Part shown: piece after piece, positions 1 to 12,508 of the stretch
How positions within the stretch are numbered: position 1 is the stretch's first letter
Layout of the letters: every line of letters starts with the position of its first letter
NCBI RefSeq assembly: GCF_021134715.1
Contig: NC_060021.1
Coordinates: 6,138,001 to 6,202,000, forward strand
Length of the DNA stretch: 64,000 bases
DNA from: Daphnia pulex
Taxonomy: Eukaryota > Arthropoda > Branchiopoda > Diplostraca > Daphniidae
Direction of reading: 5' to 3'
Notes under the pieces: model-generated
The model's input: the letters and a program-made list of their open reading frames with translations, nothing else
Database searches by the model: none
What the model was told of the DNA's origin: nothing
Program-made: the position numbers and the translations under genes

Positions 1-273
1 AAAAAGGTAAAAAAAAGAGGCACGTGACGTGAATGCCGAATGAGCCAATCGACTTCATTGATCATTCCAGTACAAATGTAACAACCGACACACACACACA
101 CACTGCGGCTTAACCTTCCAGTCACCTTCGCCGGTCCTCAATGAAGTCCCCCCCCTCCTTCCCTCCACATATAAACAGAGCCGGATGAGTAAAATTGTTT
201 ACACAAGGTCGGATATACAACCGCTGTTTGAAAATGGCGGCGGAGGAGTTAATAGAAAATTTGGTAAACTGAC

Positions 274-2735
274 CTGCTGCATCTTTTCGAAATCCAGGCA
301 AGGACGCTGGATGTGGTGATGGGAGCGATGGGCGTGACGGTGGCGTTTGCGGGGCGATCCGATATTGTTGCCGTTGGCGACGGACAGAGCAGCCGGTTCC
401 GCGTGCAACGACAACATGGCTGCTGCGCTCAAGGGAGAGGCCATATCTTCACGATCGGCCAGGAAGAATTTCGGCGGTGGGGAGAGAGAGCGTGTCGGCC
501 GGTGAGCACCCTCCGGTGGCGACGTGCGGAACTCGAGCGGCAGAGGCGAGTCCTGAGGACCTCCGACCAGCGACTGAACCTCGTCGTCCGATGAGGCCGA
601 ACAGTCGAACGCAGCCCCGACGCTGCTGATGCTCCGTTCCATCGGCTCATTTTCAATCATCAAGCCGTGATGCAATAAAACGGCCGAACGCGGACGACTT
701 TTCATCCGCTCGCTCAAACGCCGGTGGTTCACTTGGCCCCACTTTCGCTTCTCGGGACCCTACACAAAATTTATAAAGGCGTTTCTTTTGTTTAGAAAAA
801 AAAAAAGGTTTTCTTCTCTCCCATTGAATTTCTCTACTAACCTGCGGCTGAACAACTTTTCGAGGTTGTTGTTGATTGTTGTTGTTGTGCTGATTCGGGC
901 AGAAACGGGGTGGACCGAAGGCACTGGGACCAAAACGTAGAGCCGTTCCAGAAGAAGATGCCGCCGGTGTCGTGAGTAAATCGTGAGCCATCGATTCCTC
1001 CTCGGCACCATTGATGCATTCGAGTTCTTCTTCGGAACTGTGTTGATCGCCCCAAGGGCCGTGATCTGAATCCGATGGCAGAGCAGAGTCCGTGACTGTG
1101 CAGAATTCGATTGGACTTTCTGTCGTCGATTGGCGATCGTCGCCGCCGTCATCACCAGAGGCCGAAAGGGCCGCAACGGCCGCCAACGTGGTGGCCATTA
1201 CAGCGTCAGTGTAGCGCTCACGCAGCAGAGTTCTTTCGCTGCGGCGTTGCCGTTGTGGCACCACCGGCCGAATCGAATTCTCCTTGCCACTTTCAGACCG
1301 GGTCCTTTCCCGAACGGCACGTCGTGGCGTCAAATTGTCCATCAACTCCTCACGCTCCATGTTGTTGTAAACTGAAATAAAAACAGGAATCCAAATCCAA
1401 GAGTTGGTTAGCAAAATAAAACAGAAATGGACCGTGAACACACATAGAGTAGGTTAATAATCGATCAAGTATTATCTCTCTATCGATGACGAAATACCCC
1501 CACAGGGCTTTCCAATCTGGGGTCCTCGGGTCCAAAATGTTTCTTGTAAAAAAGGCCCAAAAATGTAAGTCAGTCACTAGCCCCATCACAGATTTCTTTC
1601 TCTTTAAGGGGGGGCCAGCCATATTGGACTTTTTTTTCTTTTAAATAAATAAAATAAAATAGTTTTTTTCTCCGTTGGGGGCAGCACACAAAGGCCATTT
1701 CAAATGAGGAGAAAAAAGAAGTTGGAAAGCTGCCCATCTCAATTGCGCAAAGACTTTCATCGTGCACAGCTCTCTCTCTCTCTCTTCAGGTGACACTTTC
1801 CCAATCGACGCCTCTATAGTTGAACGAACTCTTCTTTTATAATTCCTTAAATTATTCCCTCATCAGAGAGAAAGTTTCCCCAAGGTCAATTCATGTCAAA
1901 ATAATAAAATATAAGAAAAACAAAACTTACTGGCTGGCTGGTGGTGGTCACCAAGTTCGTCGTCCGATTCCGTTCCCGAATCCCGATCGAGCTCCGACTA
2001 GCCAAATAAAGAAACTGTCACTTAATAACCTTTTTTTGAAACTGCAATTTAAATAGAAAAATAAAGGCACCCTAAATGGGGAGGACGACACATTTTGGAT
2101 ACACACAAAGTGAACGAGAGAAAAAAGGTATATAAATTATGCCGAGCGTTACACACACACACACACTGCTGGTGGTGGTGGTAGTAGTAGTCTCGTAGTA
2201 TTCTCGTAGTATATAGTGACACAACAACCAACCCCCGTTCTTAAAAATATACGAACGAGAGAGAGTCGGCCATCTTTTACGGGGCCGGCCGCCAAGAGGG
2301 GCGGAGAGAGAGAGAAGGGGCCTCGTGAAAAATAATTCGCTCACGGTCTATTTCTCATCGGGTGATTGTGCAGAGACGGGCATTCGACGAGTAGCATACC
2401 AGACTTGAATTTCTACTACATTTCCGGTAGATAGACCGGCTGCAAAGCGGTTGAAATTGTCCGTTTCACACGGGCGCCTTTGTTCTTTCTCTCTCTCCCT
2501 AGCTCGGCTCTTACCAGCTATCCTCCGCCATCTTGGGGCCGGCCTTTTTTTCTTTTTCCACTCACACACACAAAGCCGGCACGAAATCAACTTTATTAAA
2601 AGTCAACTTTATTTCTATTTTAGACTGAAAAAGAATTAAAATTTTTACCTTGTCCGAGTTGTTGAGGTTGTTGGATTCTTCGTTCAGCGACTGCGATCGT
2701 AGTTTCAGAGTGAGATGGCGGACACTCAACATCAT
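274..2735 (-). CDS. FAM53-like nuclear protein (tentative), 3' end outside window
   Basis: Four exons join in phase on the minus strand: 2735-2649, 1997-1931, 1371-842 and 759-274, each with GT-AG borders. The last ends at a good donor (273-272), so the C-terminus lies left of the window. The start is the first ATG at 2735; a downstream ATG at 1360 could also serve. The protein (about 390 residues so far) is disordered, with acidic Ser/Glu stretches, basic RS-rich segments and Asn/Gln runs, and no catalytic domain. The best family hint is a basic His/Arg cluster followed by RPCLDFEKMQQ at the end of the last exon. This resembles the conserved basic-RPSLDF-KM-Q motif of FAM53 (simplet) proteins, which bind 14-3-3 and take part in nuclear import of beta-catenin. 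The family call rests on that short motif only. Confidence 0.55.
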
Positions 2736-4170
2736 ATACTTGGTGCACAGACAAGAAAACCGGTAACGAAACTCTTCTCTCACACACACACAGAGAAAAT
2801 TGTTGTTTTCCCTCAAAACGAGATAAAAGCGTCAGCAGTTCATGACAAAAACCAAAACAGACGACGTGCTCAAAAGGCGAACAAAGGAAAATGGGTGACG
2901 AATCGAATCCAACGTTTTCTGACGATGGAAACTGGTAGGAAATGTTGAATAACACGACAGTGTGTGTGTGAAATTAATCTACACACTTGAGAAATCAGTG
3001 AAATGTTGCCTTGGTTCTTGTTCTTTTGTGTGTGTGTTGGTTGTACAAAAGTTAATTTTCTCGAGACGAAAAACAGACACGGTGCGGCCGGCTCGACAGC
3101 GCCGTCTACAAATGAAAAATATACGCGAGACCCTCTACTACTAGACTATCTATTCCAAACTCCGCCCACTCTGTCGTACGAATCAGCTGATCCTCTCTTT
3201 TTCACACACAAAGAAACTTTTGGGCATCTGCGTATACCCACATTTCAACTCTTTTATTCACCACTCTACTCAATATTTCAGCAAGAAATTATGCCCATTT
3301 ATTCGTTCAGACATTTCTGATTTCATATTTTATCAAATTCATTCGTCGTTACATTAAGAATTAATAGAAATAGAGAAAAACAGGCTCAAAATGGCGGCGA
3401 CTGTCAGCGTGTCTCTCTCTCGGTGGGTGGACAACCCACCCACTACCCCACTTTTACTCAACCCATTCTTACTACGTTTTTACTACACGTAGCATCGTAA
3501 TGGGCGGAGTCTCGATTCCTATTGGTCGTCCTTTATTCCCTCGAGGCATTCTTTCAAGGTCTGCCATCTCCCTCCCCCATTATTTATGAATGAAAATCTC
3601 CCTGGCTATGGCCACCACTAAAAAAATAAAAAAAAAAAAATAAGAAAAAAGGAAGGGCGTTCGTACTCTATAACAACCCCCCCCCATCCTCTCGGCTCGT
3701 TTGCTGGACTCGTGCCCGTCGAAGCGCTTCGATGAGCGTGGGCAGCAACTATGTCCCTTACATTGTATTTTATTCCAAATCTTCTTCTTCTTTCATTTCG
3801 CATATCTTAAATTATTCAGTTATATTTGTATTTTTATTTTTTCTCGTGTGAGCGTGTTTGTGTACCGTGTCGGAAAAACCGAAACGATTTATTTATCTCC
3901 TGTGTTATTCATAAACCCCGGGGTAGTAGTGTATATGCGCGCGTGTGTAACTTGAATATCCTCCCGACAGAGAAAGAGGGGCGTAGTAGGGTTGGAACAT
4001 TCGAGTGCTATATGGGGGTCGTAGAGTCCAGGCTCTGTCGGTGTAAATCTTTCTTCTCTCTTAACACACAAAGAAATAGACGAAGGAGAGAAAATAGATA
4101 CGGCTCAACACTGTTGCCGTTTGCTTGGCACACTCACACTATCTTTGGGAACATCGTTTCTTTATTTTTT
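2736..4170. other. Intergenic region, 5' flank of the FAM53-like gene
   Basis: No convincing exon. It holds (CA)n/(GT)n runs (2785-2795, 2961-2970, 3030-3038), TC-rich tracts and an inverted repeat around 3422-3443 (GGTGGGT, then ACCCACC). The promoter of the minus-strand gene is probably between 2.9 and 3.6 kb, but no clear TATA/Inr pair is visible. Confidence 0.4.
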
Positions 4171-6300
4171 TTAATAGACGCTGATGCTATCCAGTGGGTG
4201 AGAGTAGGCAGAGTTCCAATCTCGATCGAAAACCTCCTTCAGCTGGCTCTGCAACGTCGTTTGCCCAGTGCCGTTCACTATCAGTCCTACACCTAAAAGA
4301 TAACCAAAATGATAAAAAAGCAAAATTGTGTGTGTGTCCTTAATCAAGGTCATATGCGTATTGAAAAAGCACGTGACTGTGTACCTCCTGTATTGATAAA
4401 GTAATCGCCAGACCAGTTGGACGTCCCTAAAAGATTAAAAGGATTTTTAAGTCATCGAAAGAAGATTACATCATGGGACAGCGCAATAACTCACCTATGT
4501 AAGCAGCGTTATCGGTCACCATGTATTTGTTATGGTTGACTCGAGCAAATGGTATTTTCTCTTGATCGGGACTGAAGGCAGGAACGACAAAGATTTTCTA
4601 AATGATTAAGAAAATAATACAAATATCTGAGAGAATGTCCACATCAGCGAAATAATAGCTTACGACTTGAACGTCCACGTTTGGATAAACTTTTGAAATG
4701 TCAGCCAGAGATTTCAAGAATGGTGCCATGGCAGGTGTGGTATGTTTCCAATGAGAAACCAGTAACCGAATTTTGATGCCTTTGTCGATAGCTAGCCGTC
4801 TTAGCTGGTTGTCGATAACTGGCCAGTATCTATGGCATTTTTAGTTAGTTAATAATGGTTTCTTTCAAATATTCACTTTCATGTAACATACTGGTGATGA
4901 GGGCTGTACAGCATGGCTGGGATGTAATCCATTACAGCAATATTTATGTACTGGTGAGCCTGTTCCATTGTGTGCAAAACAGATTGCAAATCTGTTGTCC
5001 GTCCATCTGCACACAGTTGCGGGGGAGAGCTCTGTTTCAATGACGTATTAAAATTAAACTGAAATCAAGTTTATTTTAAAAATTTAGTTACCGCTAAATA
5101 GACGGAAGATGTCGTTTCATTGAAATCAACCGTCAAAGGATTTGTGTGATTTATGTGAGTTGCCAAGTCCTGTGGCCAAGCGTCCGGAATCGTGGCGTTT
5201 TCTTCACCTAAAGCCCAGTAGACTTGGAAAATTTTTGACATGTCTTTGGCCAAACATGGGCAGTCGTAAACGGTGGCTCCCAGTTCTTTAACCTACGTGA
5301 AAGGAGGTCATATATTTCAGTGTTTTATTTGAATAATAATAAAAGAAATCACCTGGGTTAAGGCACGCCAGTCCATGTTGGCAGATCCAACGTAGAAATG
5401 CTTGCCGTCTACCACCCACAACTTTGTGTGTAAAATTCCGGCTCCAATCAAGCGATTGAAATCCAAGTTACGCACGATGGCGGCTCCCAAAGATTCCAAC
5501 ACACTTGTGTCCTCATCTGGAGCGGATTTCGAAGGCTGGTTTTGGGCAACACGGATTCGAATGCCACGCTCAAGCCCGGCTTCCTTCAGTTGCTTGAATA
5601 CACTCTCTCCCTAGACAATATTTCAGATTATTTTAACAAACTTTTTCTGATTCATTTTCAGTAGAAAACATACCTTCCAAGCTGAAGGATGAGGAACAAC
5701 ATCTTCACCTTTGAGAGACCAGTAGAAAGAGGCAATATCAATTGAAGTCTCGGCTATGTCAATTAGCCTTAACCAACTATCAAAAATAGATGGCTGAATA
5801 GTTTGATTGGGATAAACTAATCCCTCAGGTATGCTTTCCACTAAAGTAATGCTAGAATATTAAACAAAATTAAGTTATGCTGTTGTGTGAATGTCAAATT
5901 GTAGTTGGTGACTTACTGGCAGGACTGATTGCACTTGGTCTCGTGTTGAAAATCATCAATAACTTGCTTCCTGCTGAAACTTCCCAACCCGTGGGGAAAG
6001 AACAATACGAGAAGTGTCACAATAACTATCACAGATATGGTAAGAAACGTTGATTTGAAAATGTTCTCTTTTGGCCTTCTTTGAGCTCTTCTGTGACTTG
6101 GGAAAGATGTATCTCCAACTTCGAGTCCAAGCATATCGAAACGCCCTTCATCTTCAGCGGCTGTCTAATAAAGAAAAATATAAAATCATAGTTTCAATGG
6201 CACCAGCAGCATGTGGAAATAGTTGAATAGAAAGCTGTTTTACACTTTCAATGTTCTCTTTGATTCCTTTCTTAACCCACTTCATGGCTGAAGCAACCAT
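4171..6300 (-). CDS. PLD3: PLD3/PLD4-like phospholipase D family protein (type II membrane protein)
   Basis: Ten exons: 6300-6244, 6164-5917, 5851-5674, 5610-5353, 5292-5092, 5031-4892, 4829-4664, 4597-4495, 4426-4385, 4292-4171. They give 504 aa, close to vertebrate PLD3 (about 490). The ATG at 6300 has G at -3 and G at +4. A cytosolic N-terminus is followed by one membrane anchor at about residues 57-78. The luminal part carries two HKD motifs: H222-x-K224-x4-D229 ([20 protein letters not shown]) and H438-x-K440-x4-D445 ([20 protein letters not shown]). Family hallmarks such as [15 protein letters not shown] and YSHPLDS are present. Known PLD3/4 proteins are endolysosomal 5'-3' exonucleases that degrade single-stranded nucleic acid. 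Both catalytic triads are intact, so activity is expected. All introns are 59-92 bp. Confidence 0.95.
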
Positions 6301-8543
6301 GACTCTTGGTAACAATGGCGTCCAACTTAACAAAAATTACTGTTGATTGGGTTTCTTTGAGTAAAAATGCTGATCAAGCCCATTTATTCTGCTGTGGAGA
6401 AAATGTAGCCGACAAAGTCGTCTGCTCCGAGTCGACTTTGAAGTTGACTCGGGGGAAAAACCTCATTTGTGGCAGTTCTCGGAATCGATTCAAGAAAAAA
6501 GAAAAACTACAAAAATATTCAACACCGTAAATGAAGTTTCAAAAATGAGCATGATGAGTGAGAAAATTGTTTTTGACACTTTGTGCAGCGGGACTGAAAT
6601 CCACCAGGGGATTAACACATTTGAATGCAATAACGTCGGGGAGGCAGTGATGAATGACACACGGACTGCTCAATCGATTTAAGCCAAAAGTTCATTAGCG
6701 ACGGCAATTACATTATGAATACACATTCATCATTTTAAATGACAAAGAATTCAGTTATCCAACCTTGAATCGATACAAGTTCTCCTCATTTTGAGAATCC
6801 TCCGCAGAAGCCATTAACAGCAACCGTGCTAGTTCACTATGTAGTATAAAATGTCCCACATTGATTTTCATCAGCAGGAAAAGTGTGTGTTGTACAATGT
6901 TGCCGACAGCTCGGCTAAGAATAGAGAGAGACTCTTTGGTAGAGCTATGGCGAATAACAATCGACGCCTCGCATTGTTGACGCCTGAAAATGACCGACAT
7001 AGTTCCGTGTTGTTGATCTTGGCTCCCGCTGTTTGATTTACGACAGTCTGCTCTGCTGCTATTTCTTCATTGATGCGCTTGCGCTTCACACCAATTTTTA
7101 TTTTTTAAAAAATGTTGTAGCCATTAGATAATTGCGTATTTAGATGGCGAAATCATTTCCTGTTTTCGCACCGAAATTCGGCACGTTTTGTTATTCTCTA
7201 AAAGGGTTGACACTCGCCGCCGGAAGTTGTGCTGTCGGCCTTTTTTCAAACAAAAATAAAAATTCCCCTTTTTTCTAAATTTGGAAAGAAAATGTTGTTG
7301 TTAATTAGAAGCGTCGATGCGAATATACTTTGATTCATTTGAGCAGACTTGACATTCCTGTTTTTTTTTTCTATTTGATAACCATCTCAGACGACCACAC
7401 GCACAAAGAATTATTCAACCCAAACAGACGCGGGAGTGTGTGACGTCATCAAAAAAGCGTGGGTGTTTTGGAAAGCGCGGGAAGTCTCGGAGACATGCTC
7501 GCATGGACTATGTCCCAGCCCGAAGACAACAAAACAAAAAAAAACGGGACATTAAATAAGAAAAAGTTGACTTCCGTTTGAGCCAATGACTTTGACAAAT
7601 AATACTGTTGATTTGAATATTGCCACACGAGATCAATCAGGTCTAAAAGAAAAAAAAAACACACACTCGAGAGAAGATAAAAGAGTTGGTTGAACGTGAA
7701 AAATAACGAAACAAAAGGATGTGACCTGTTTGATGATCGTGAGATAGTATAGTAGCTAGTTGGATCATTACCTTAGGACGAGGGCAGGTGTATGAGTTTA
7801 TAAGTATCGCGTTTCGCAATGGAGAGAGAACGGCAAGATCTACCAGTTTGTCCGCTGCGGGCGAAGGAAGTCGAGATGAATTCCCGGAATATATTTTAAC
7901 TCGCCCGTTGTCTGTTGTGCACATACCTACCTCCCCAATGCTGCTGTCGAGTTAACACACAGTGGTGGTGAGGAGCGTAGGCGGCATTAGACCGGCAAAA
8001 TGGTCGAGTCGCCGCCGTCAAACTCTTAGTATAGCGGCCTGCTTAACACAAGCCGGGCGGTTCGTCACATCATCAAGGATTAAATAAACATTTGCAATCA
8101 TCAAGTACAAATCTTCATCTAGACCAGCCGCTTTTCTCTGATTGGCTTTTCCAGTTCAGCTATTTCACAAGTCTGTGAGACAGAAGGGGGGGGGTGGTCG
8201 ACTCTGATTGGTTACCCGTCATCTTTACATGTTGAGGTTCGCCAACAGCTCCGGTCATTTCATCCGGTGAACTCGGTGTCGGTGGATTCAAATTTTGTGT
8301 TGTGACGTGAAAATCAAATCTAAGATACGGTTAGAAGGAAGAAAATGTGACTCGAGCCTAAAATTTCGACAGCAACTTTCACCAAAACTACTAGCCCCAC
8401 AGACACCTACAGGTCGTGTGTGACTCACCGTGAATCACGAAAGTGTCGCAATCTCTTTTTCAAACAAACAAATTTCCCACACGACCACACAGCCAATCAA
8501 GGTGAATATTTCAAATTCGAGATATACCCAAGGCGTTTTCTTC
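6301..8543. other. Divergent intergenic region between the PLD3-like and ETS genes
   Basis: This should hold both promoters. Short open frames exist (plus 6306-6530 and 6467-6682; minus 6755-7000, ending in a possible donor AAG|GTTGG at 6761), but none shows a known domain. The minus-strand one cannot be spliced in frame to the PLD3-like ATG exon, so at most it is a 5' UTR exon. Confidence 0.35.
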
Positions 8544-11453
8544 ATGAGTGTCGGTACCTGCTTCAATTTCCCGGTGGGTTTCACGATGGATCGCCAAAAT
8601 CATCAGCCGTCGGCGGCTGGTGGCGGTTTTTACTCGGCCCAAGAGTCACCCAGTTCTATTCTATGGGACCTGGACAGCTCTTCGCTGATTGTCCCGCCGC
8701 TAGTTCCAGCCTATTTCCATCCGTCGGCGGAATTCCGCCCGCATCAGACGTCGGGCGTCGATACGATGCGTCGTGAGATCTCAGAAGAGAGCGGCTATCA
8801 AACGGCCTTTGACGAAGGGTCCTCGTCGTGGGCGTCCGATTGGCCAACCAATGAAGACCAGACAACGGAATTCCAGCAGCATCAAGGTTGGTCCTCGACG
8901 GAGGACTTCCTGGCTCAAGATAGCCAACTCACTAGCGACGAAATGAGTTGGTTTCAACAGCAGCAGCAGCCCAATTGGGGATTCCCTGACGTTTTCACGG
9001 CCGCCACACCCACCATCAATCCAATTCAATCGGAAAATTACATCAACAACCCGAATCATCTAACGTCATCAATGGCCGGAAGAAGTGAAAGTACTTCTTC
9101 AGAAGAGACACTCAACGACGTCTCTGTCCCATCAGGTAAACCAGCAGCAACGTGACATATGAGGTGTATAACGGGTTCTAGGCCAGCGGGATCTAGGCGG
9201 GTAGACCGGATATTGGCCAACTAGGGTCTACACGACGCTCACGGTTGTAATTGTGAAAAGCTCGTGCTCTTTTTCTAAGAATCAGGGGAATTTTGAATAA
9301 CCTTTTCTTTATTTCTTGCAATTCAATTATATGGTGGCCTAATGATTTGGGGTTTTTGTTGAAACACAGACCCGAGTACGTGGAACCAAGAACAGGTGGT
9401 TACCTGGCTAAGATGGTCGCAAAAGAAGTTGAAGATTGGGCCAGAATCGACTGACCCGGCCAAATTTCCTACCAATGGCCAACATCTCTGTTCGTGGACT
9501 GTAGACAATTTTGTCCAAGTTGCCGGATCAGAAGCTGGACCCCTTTTGGCCGCCGCCCTTTTCTGGCTGAAACGACCACATCTACAATCGACTCATGGTA
9601 AGTGAAATCTTTCAAGGAAGTCGTACGTGTGCAGCATCAACAGACAATAATTGAAAACGTTTAAAAAAGAAAAGAATCCTTAATTGTAATTAAACAACAA
9701 GTGACAGCATAGCAATCAAGATCATGTGAAGGCACACAATCTGCATATCAAAGGCTTCCGGACGATCCCAATAGTACCGGATGCTGTTTAACTTTATATA
9801 TTTTTTAAAAAACAAAAACTAACAAAATTGTCGTAGAAAAAATATTTAGAGTTAAATCATTCGACCTGGAAAATTAAGTTTTTCTTTAATATTCAATATA
9901 AGAGAAATCATTCTGCAGTTAAGCCTAGTTGATGCTCGAATATATCCGAGAGGCGTTGATGGATCAACACGGACCTTATATATTATCTTCCAAGTCTAAT
10001 ACGATAAGGAAATGTATGCGGAGGGGACGGATATTCCGCAACGCATCGAATAAAGAAGAAAAAAAGGATGTCTCCACCCCTTTTGCCAGCCGGTCATATT
10101 GAATGTTTAGAGATGGAAATTCTTGTGAGAACCACCAGGCATAATGAGAATCCCCCCTTGTTGTTGCTGATGATCTATATTGGCTTTTTATTAAGAAGAG
10201 TGAGATTGCATCATTTAATTACAAGGGCAAACTCTCAGGTGAAAATGATTGCGCATCTTTGACGCCCAGCTGATTGGGAATTGATTGCTATTATGAAATA
10301 GGCGTAAAGCGCATGCGTGAACTGGGCAAGAGTAGTAGTGAAAGCCCTATAACTATATATCTAAATTTCGTGTTATATATAGAGGCACCACCTTATCATT
10401 CAGTTGATTGTTTTCTGATCCTTAGGAGAGGGTGCAGAGGTCCTGGAAACGATCCGGGTTCAATCGCAACCAGTTCAGGAGACTCAACAGTCGGGTGTCA
10501 TGTCGTTCTCGCATCCATCGAATGAATCACCGCTCACGGCCAGTACTTCAAGTGTTAACGCATCGCCGTCGGGTGGTTCGCATCCGTCTTGGTGGATTCA
10601 GGATTTCCTCCACACTACCTTGGGAATTGCCCGCAGGAAAAAAGGGTCGCCAGATTCGCCCGATTTTAATAAAGAAGGCGGTAAATCGACTCAAGATCCG
10701 GATCCGGCTTCTACATCAGGCCAAATTCAGTTGTGGCAGGTAAGCAATTTTGAATGGAAAATAATTGGTTAATAAATAAATTTGCAATAACCTTGGGGTA
10801 GTTCCTGCTCGAGTTGCTGGCCGATCCGCAATCAAACGCTGCCTGGATCGCATGGGAGGGAAGCCAAGGTGAATTCAAGTTACTCGATCCTGATGAAGTT
10901 GCTCGCCAATGGGGAAATCGCAAAGCCAAACCCAACATGAACTACGACAAGCTCAGTCGGGCCCTAAGGTATTTGAGAAACATATAACTTTTTCACCTTT
11001 CAACGATTCAAATAAATAACTGTTTTCTTTAGATACTATTACGATAAGAACATAATGAGCAAAGTTGCTGGAAAGCGTTACACGTACAAATTCGATTTCA
11101 ATGGATTGATGCAAGCTTGCCAACAGCTGACGACGGTGACTAGTGCGGAAACATTGGCCATGTCTTCATCGACGAGTTTGCATTTGGCCTACATCCATCG
11201 CGGAGGTCAAGTGCCTCCTTTAATGCCGAGCAGCAGCAGCCCCATGGTCCAGGATGGAGAGACGACAGCTCATTCATCTCATTATCGGTCCCCACCACCG
11301 TATTGGTTTGCCAACTCTTCGGCCGCTTCACCATCACGTTGGAACGCTCAGTCTGACGTGGTTCTGCAATCATCACCGCAAATGATCTCGGCGGCCAGTT
11401 CACCTTCATCGTCTGTCACATCGCAGTGTTCGATTCTGTATCACAACAAGTAG
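8544..11453 (+). CDS. ETS transcription factor with PNT and ERG/FLI-type ETS domains
   Basis: Five exons: 8544-9135, 9370-9597, 10426-10739, 10802-10968, 11033-11453, giving 573 aa. Phases 1, 1, 0, 2 are consistent across all junctions. Two in-frame ATGs are possible: 8544, and 8586 with the better Kozak context (A at -3, G at +4). Exon 2 encodes a SAM/Pointed domain ([13 protein letters not shown] ... AALFWLKR). The ETS domain starts at the exon 3/4 junction (GQIQLWQ FLLELL) and includes [20 protein letters not shown], with the recognition-helix Arg pair intact, then [13 protein letters not shown]. Wording is closest to ERG/FLI1 and Drosophila Ets21C/Ets65A; a PNT plus this ETS type favours Ets21C/ERG. 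The N-terminus and tail are Ser/Gln-rich and probably transactivating. The role is DNA binding at GGA(A/T) sites in the nucleus. Confidence 0.93.
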
Positions 11454-12508
11454 TCAAACATGCCAATCTTCAACGCGCCATCGAGTTCATTCAACAAAAT
11501 ATAATAGAGTAGGCCTCCGTTATTATTAAAAAATCATTTCCTCTTTCTTTTCTCCATACGGTCATTCCATTTTTTCGTAAGGTATTGAAATCCCCCCCAA
11601 AAAAACCAAATCTACTTTGATGATGAATTTCTCGTGTTGTACGAAATGTTTGCCGAATCTCTGGAATTCGCCAAAGCGGATGTAGTACTCACAACGGATG
11701 CCAACAAGTTTCTAATATTATTATGTAAAGATTAAAAAACATTTGTTTTGCCAATGTTTCATACTATATACTCCGATGTCACCACCAACTACCTGGCCCT
11801 TTTGACACTTGGCCAGGGTGAGCAGTCGTGATAATACAAAGAAAAATCTGGGTCTCAAATGAATGATCATCTGTTCTAGCAATTTTAATAGTCGCTCGGA
11901 TGAAATACAATACCTCATTGATGAGCACCGCCTATGGAATTTACCACCCAAGCCCCAACGCACTGAAAAAAATACGAAATACGAAATTTAAATTGTATTA
12001 CGAATGTTAACAATCATCGCAAAAATTAGTAATATTTATACTGTAGTGGTAAGTTTGACAAAATTTTTGCAAAAATTTTTACCGACATAAAGTTTTTCTG
12101 TCGAGTGAGGAAACGGCAAAGGAATGTTTTACTACTTTCCACCACAAGCAAATTCTGAAGGAAGTGTTGCACAACTTCACTTCATCATCACAATGATGGA
12201 TGCAGGCATAAGATGAAATCTACACGACGGCGACTGTTAAAGGTGCAATCTATGAAGAAGTGAAGACGGGCGGAAAAAGGTGGACTTATATGGAGAGGTT
12301 TTTGGTAAGGATGACGGTTAATTTTATAGGGAAAACAACATATTCTAATTCCAGGTTTTTGCGATATTCCTATAAATAAGACAGGAAAAAAGCAGAAAAG
12401 TCAAAGTGAGTATTTAAAAATAAATTTGATACATGAATGTACAGTAACCGCATCTAATTTCATCGGATGTGATTTCTGATATGTGAAAAAAAATTTTAAA
12501 TATGAAAC
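11454..12508. other. Convergent intergenic region with start of the TMEM62 duplication unit
   Basis: This is the 3' flank of the ETS gene and of TMEM62 copy 1. From about 11,950 the sequence (beginning AGCCCCAACGCACTGAAAAA) is closely repeated at about 16,217, so the segmental duplication extends about 0.5 kb past the stop codon. No exon was recognised. Confidence 0.6.

Noticed and set aside
6306..6682. Two overlapping plus-strand frames beside the PLD3-like start
   Set aside because: They lie in the divergent promoter region, in different phases, with no splice sites or domain that would link them.
7643..7924. 93-codon minus-strand frame with a possible donor near 7,770
   Set aside because: No recognisable domain, no partner exon found, and it ends in a homopolymeric Phe run.
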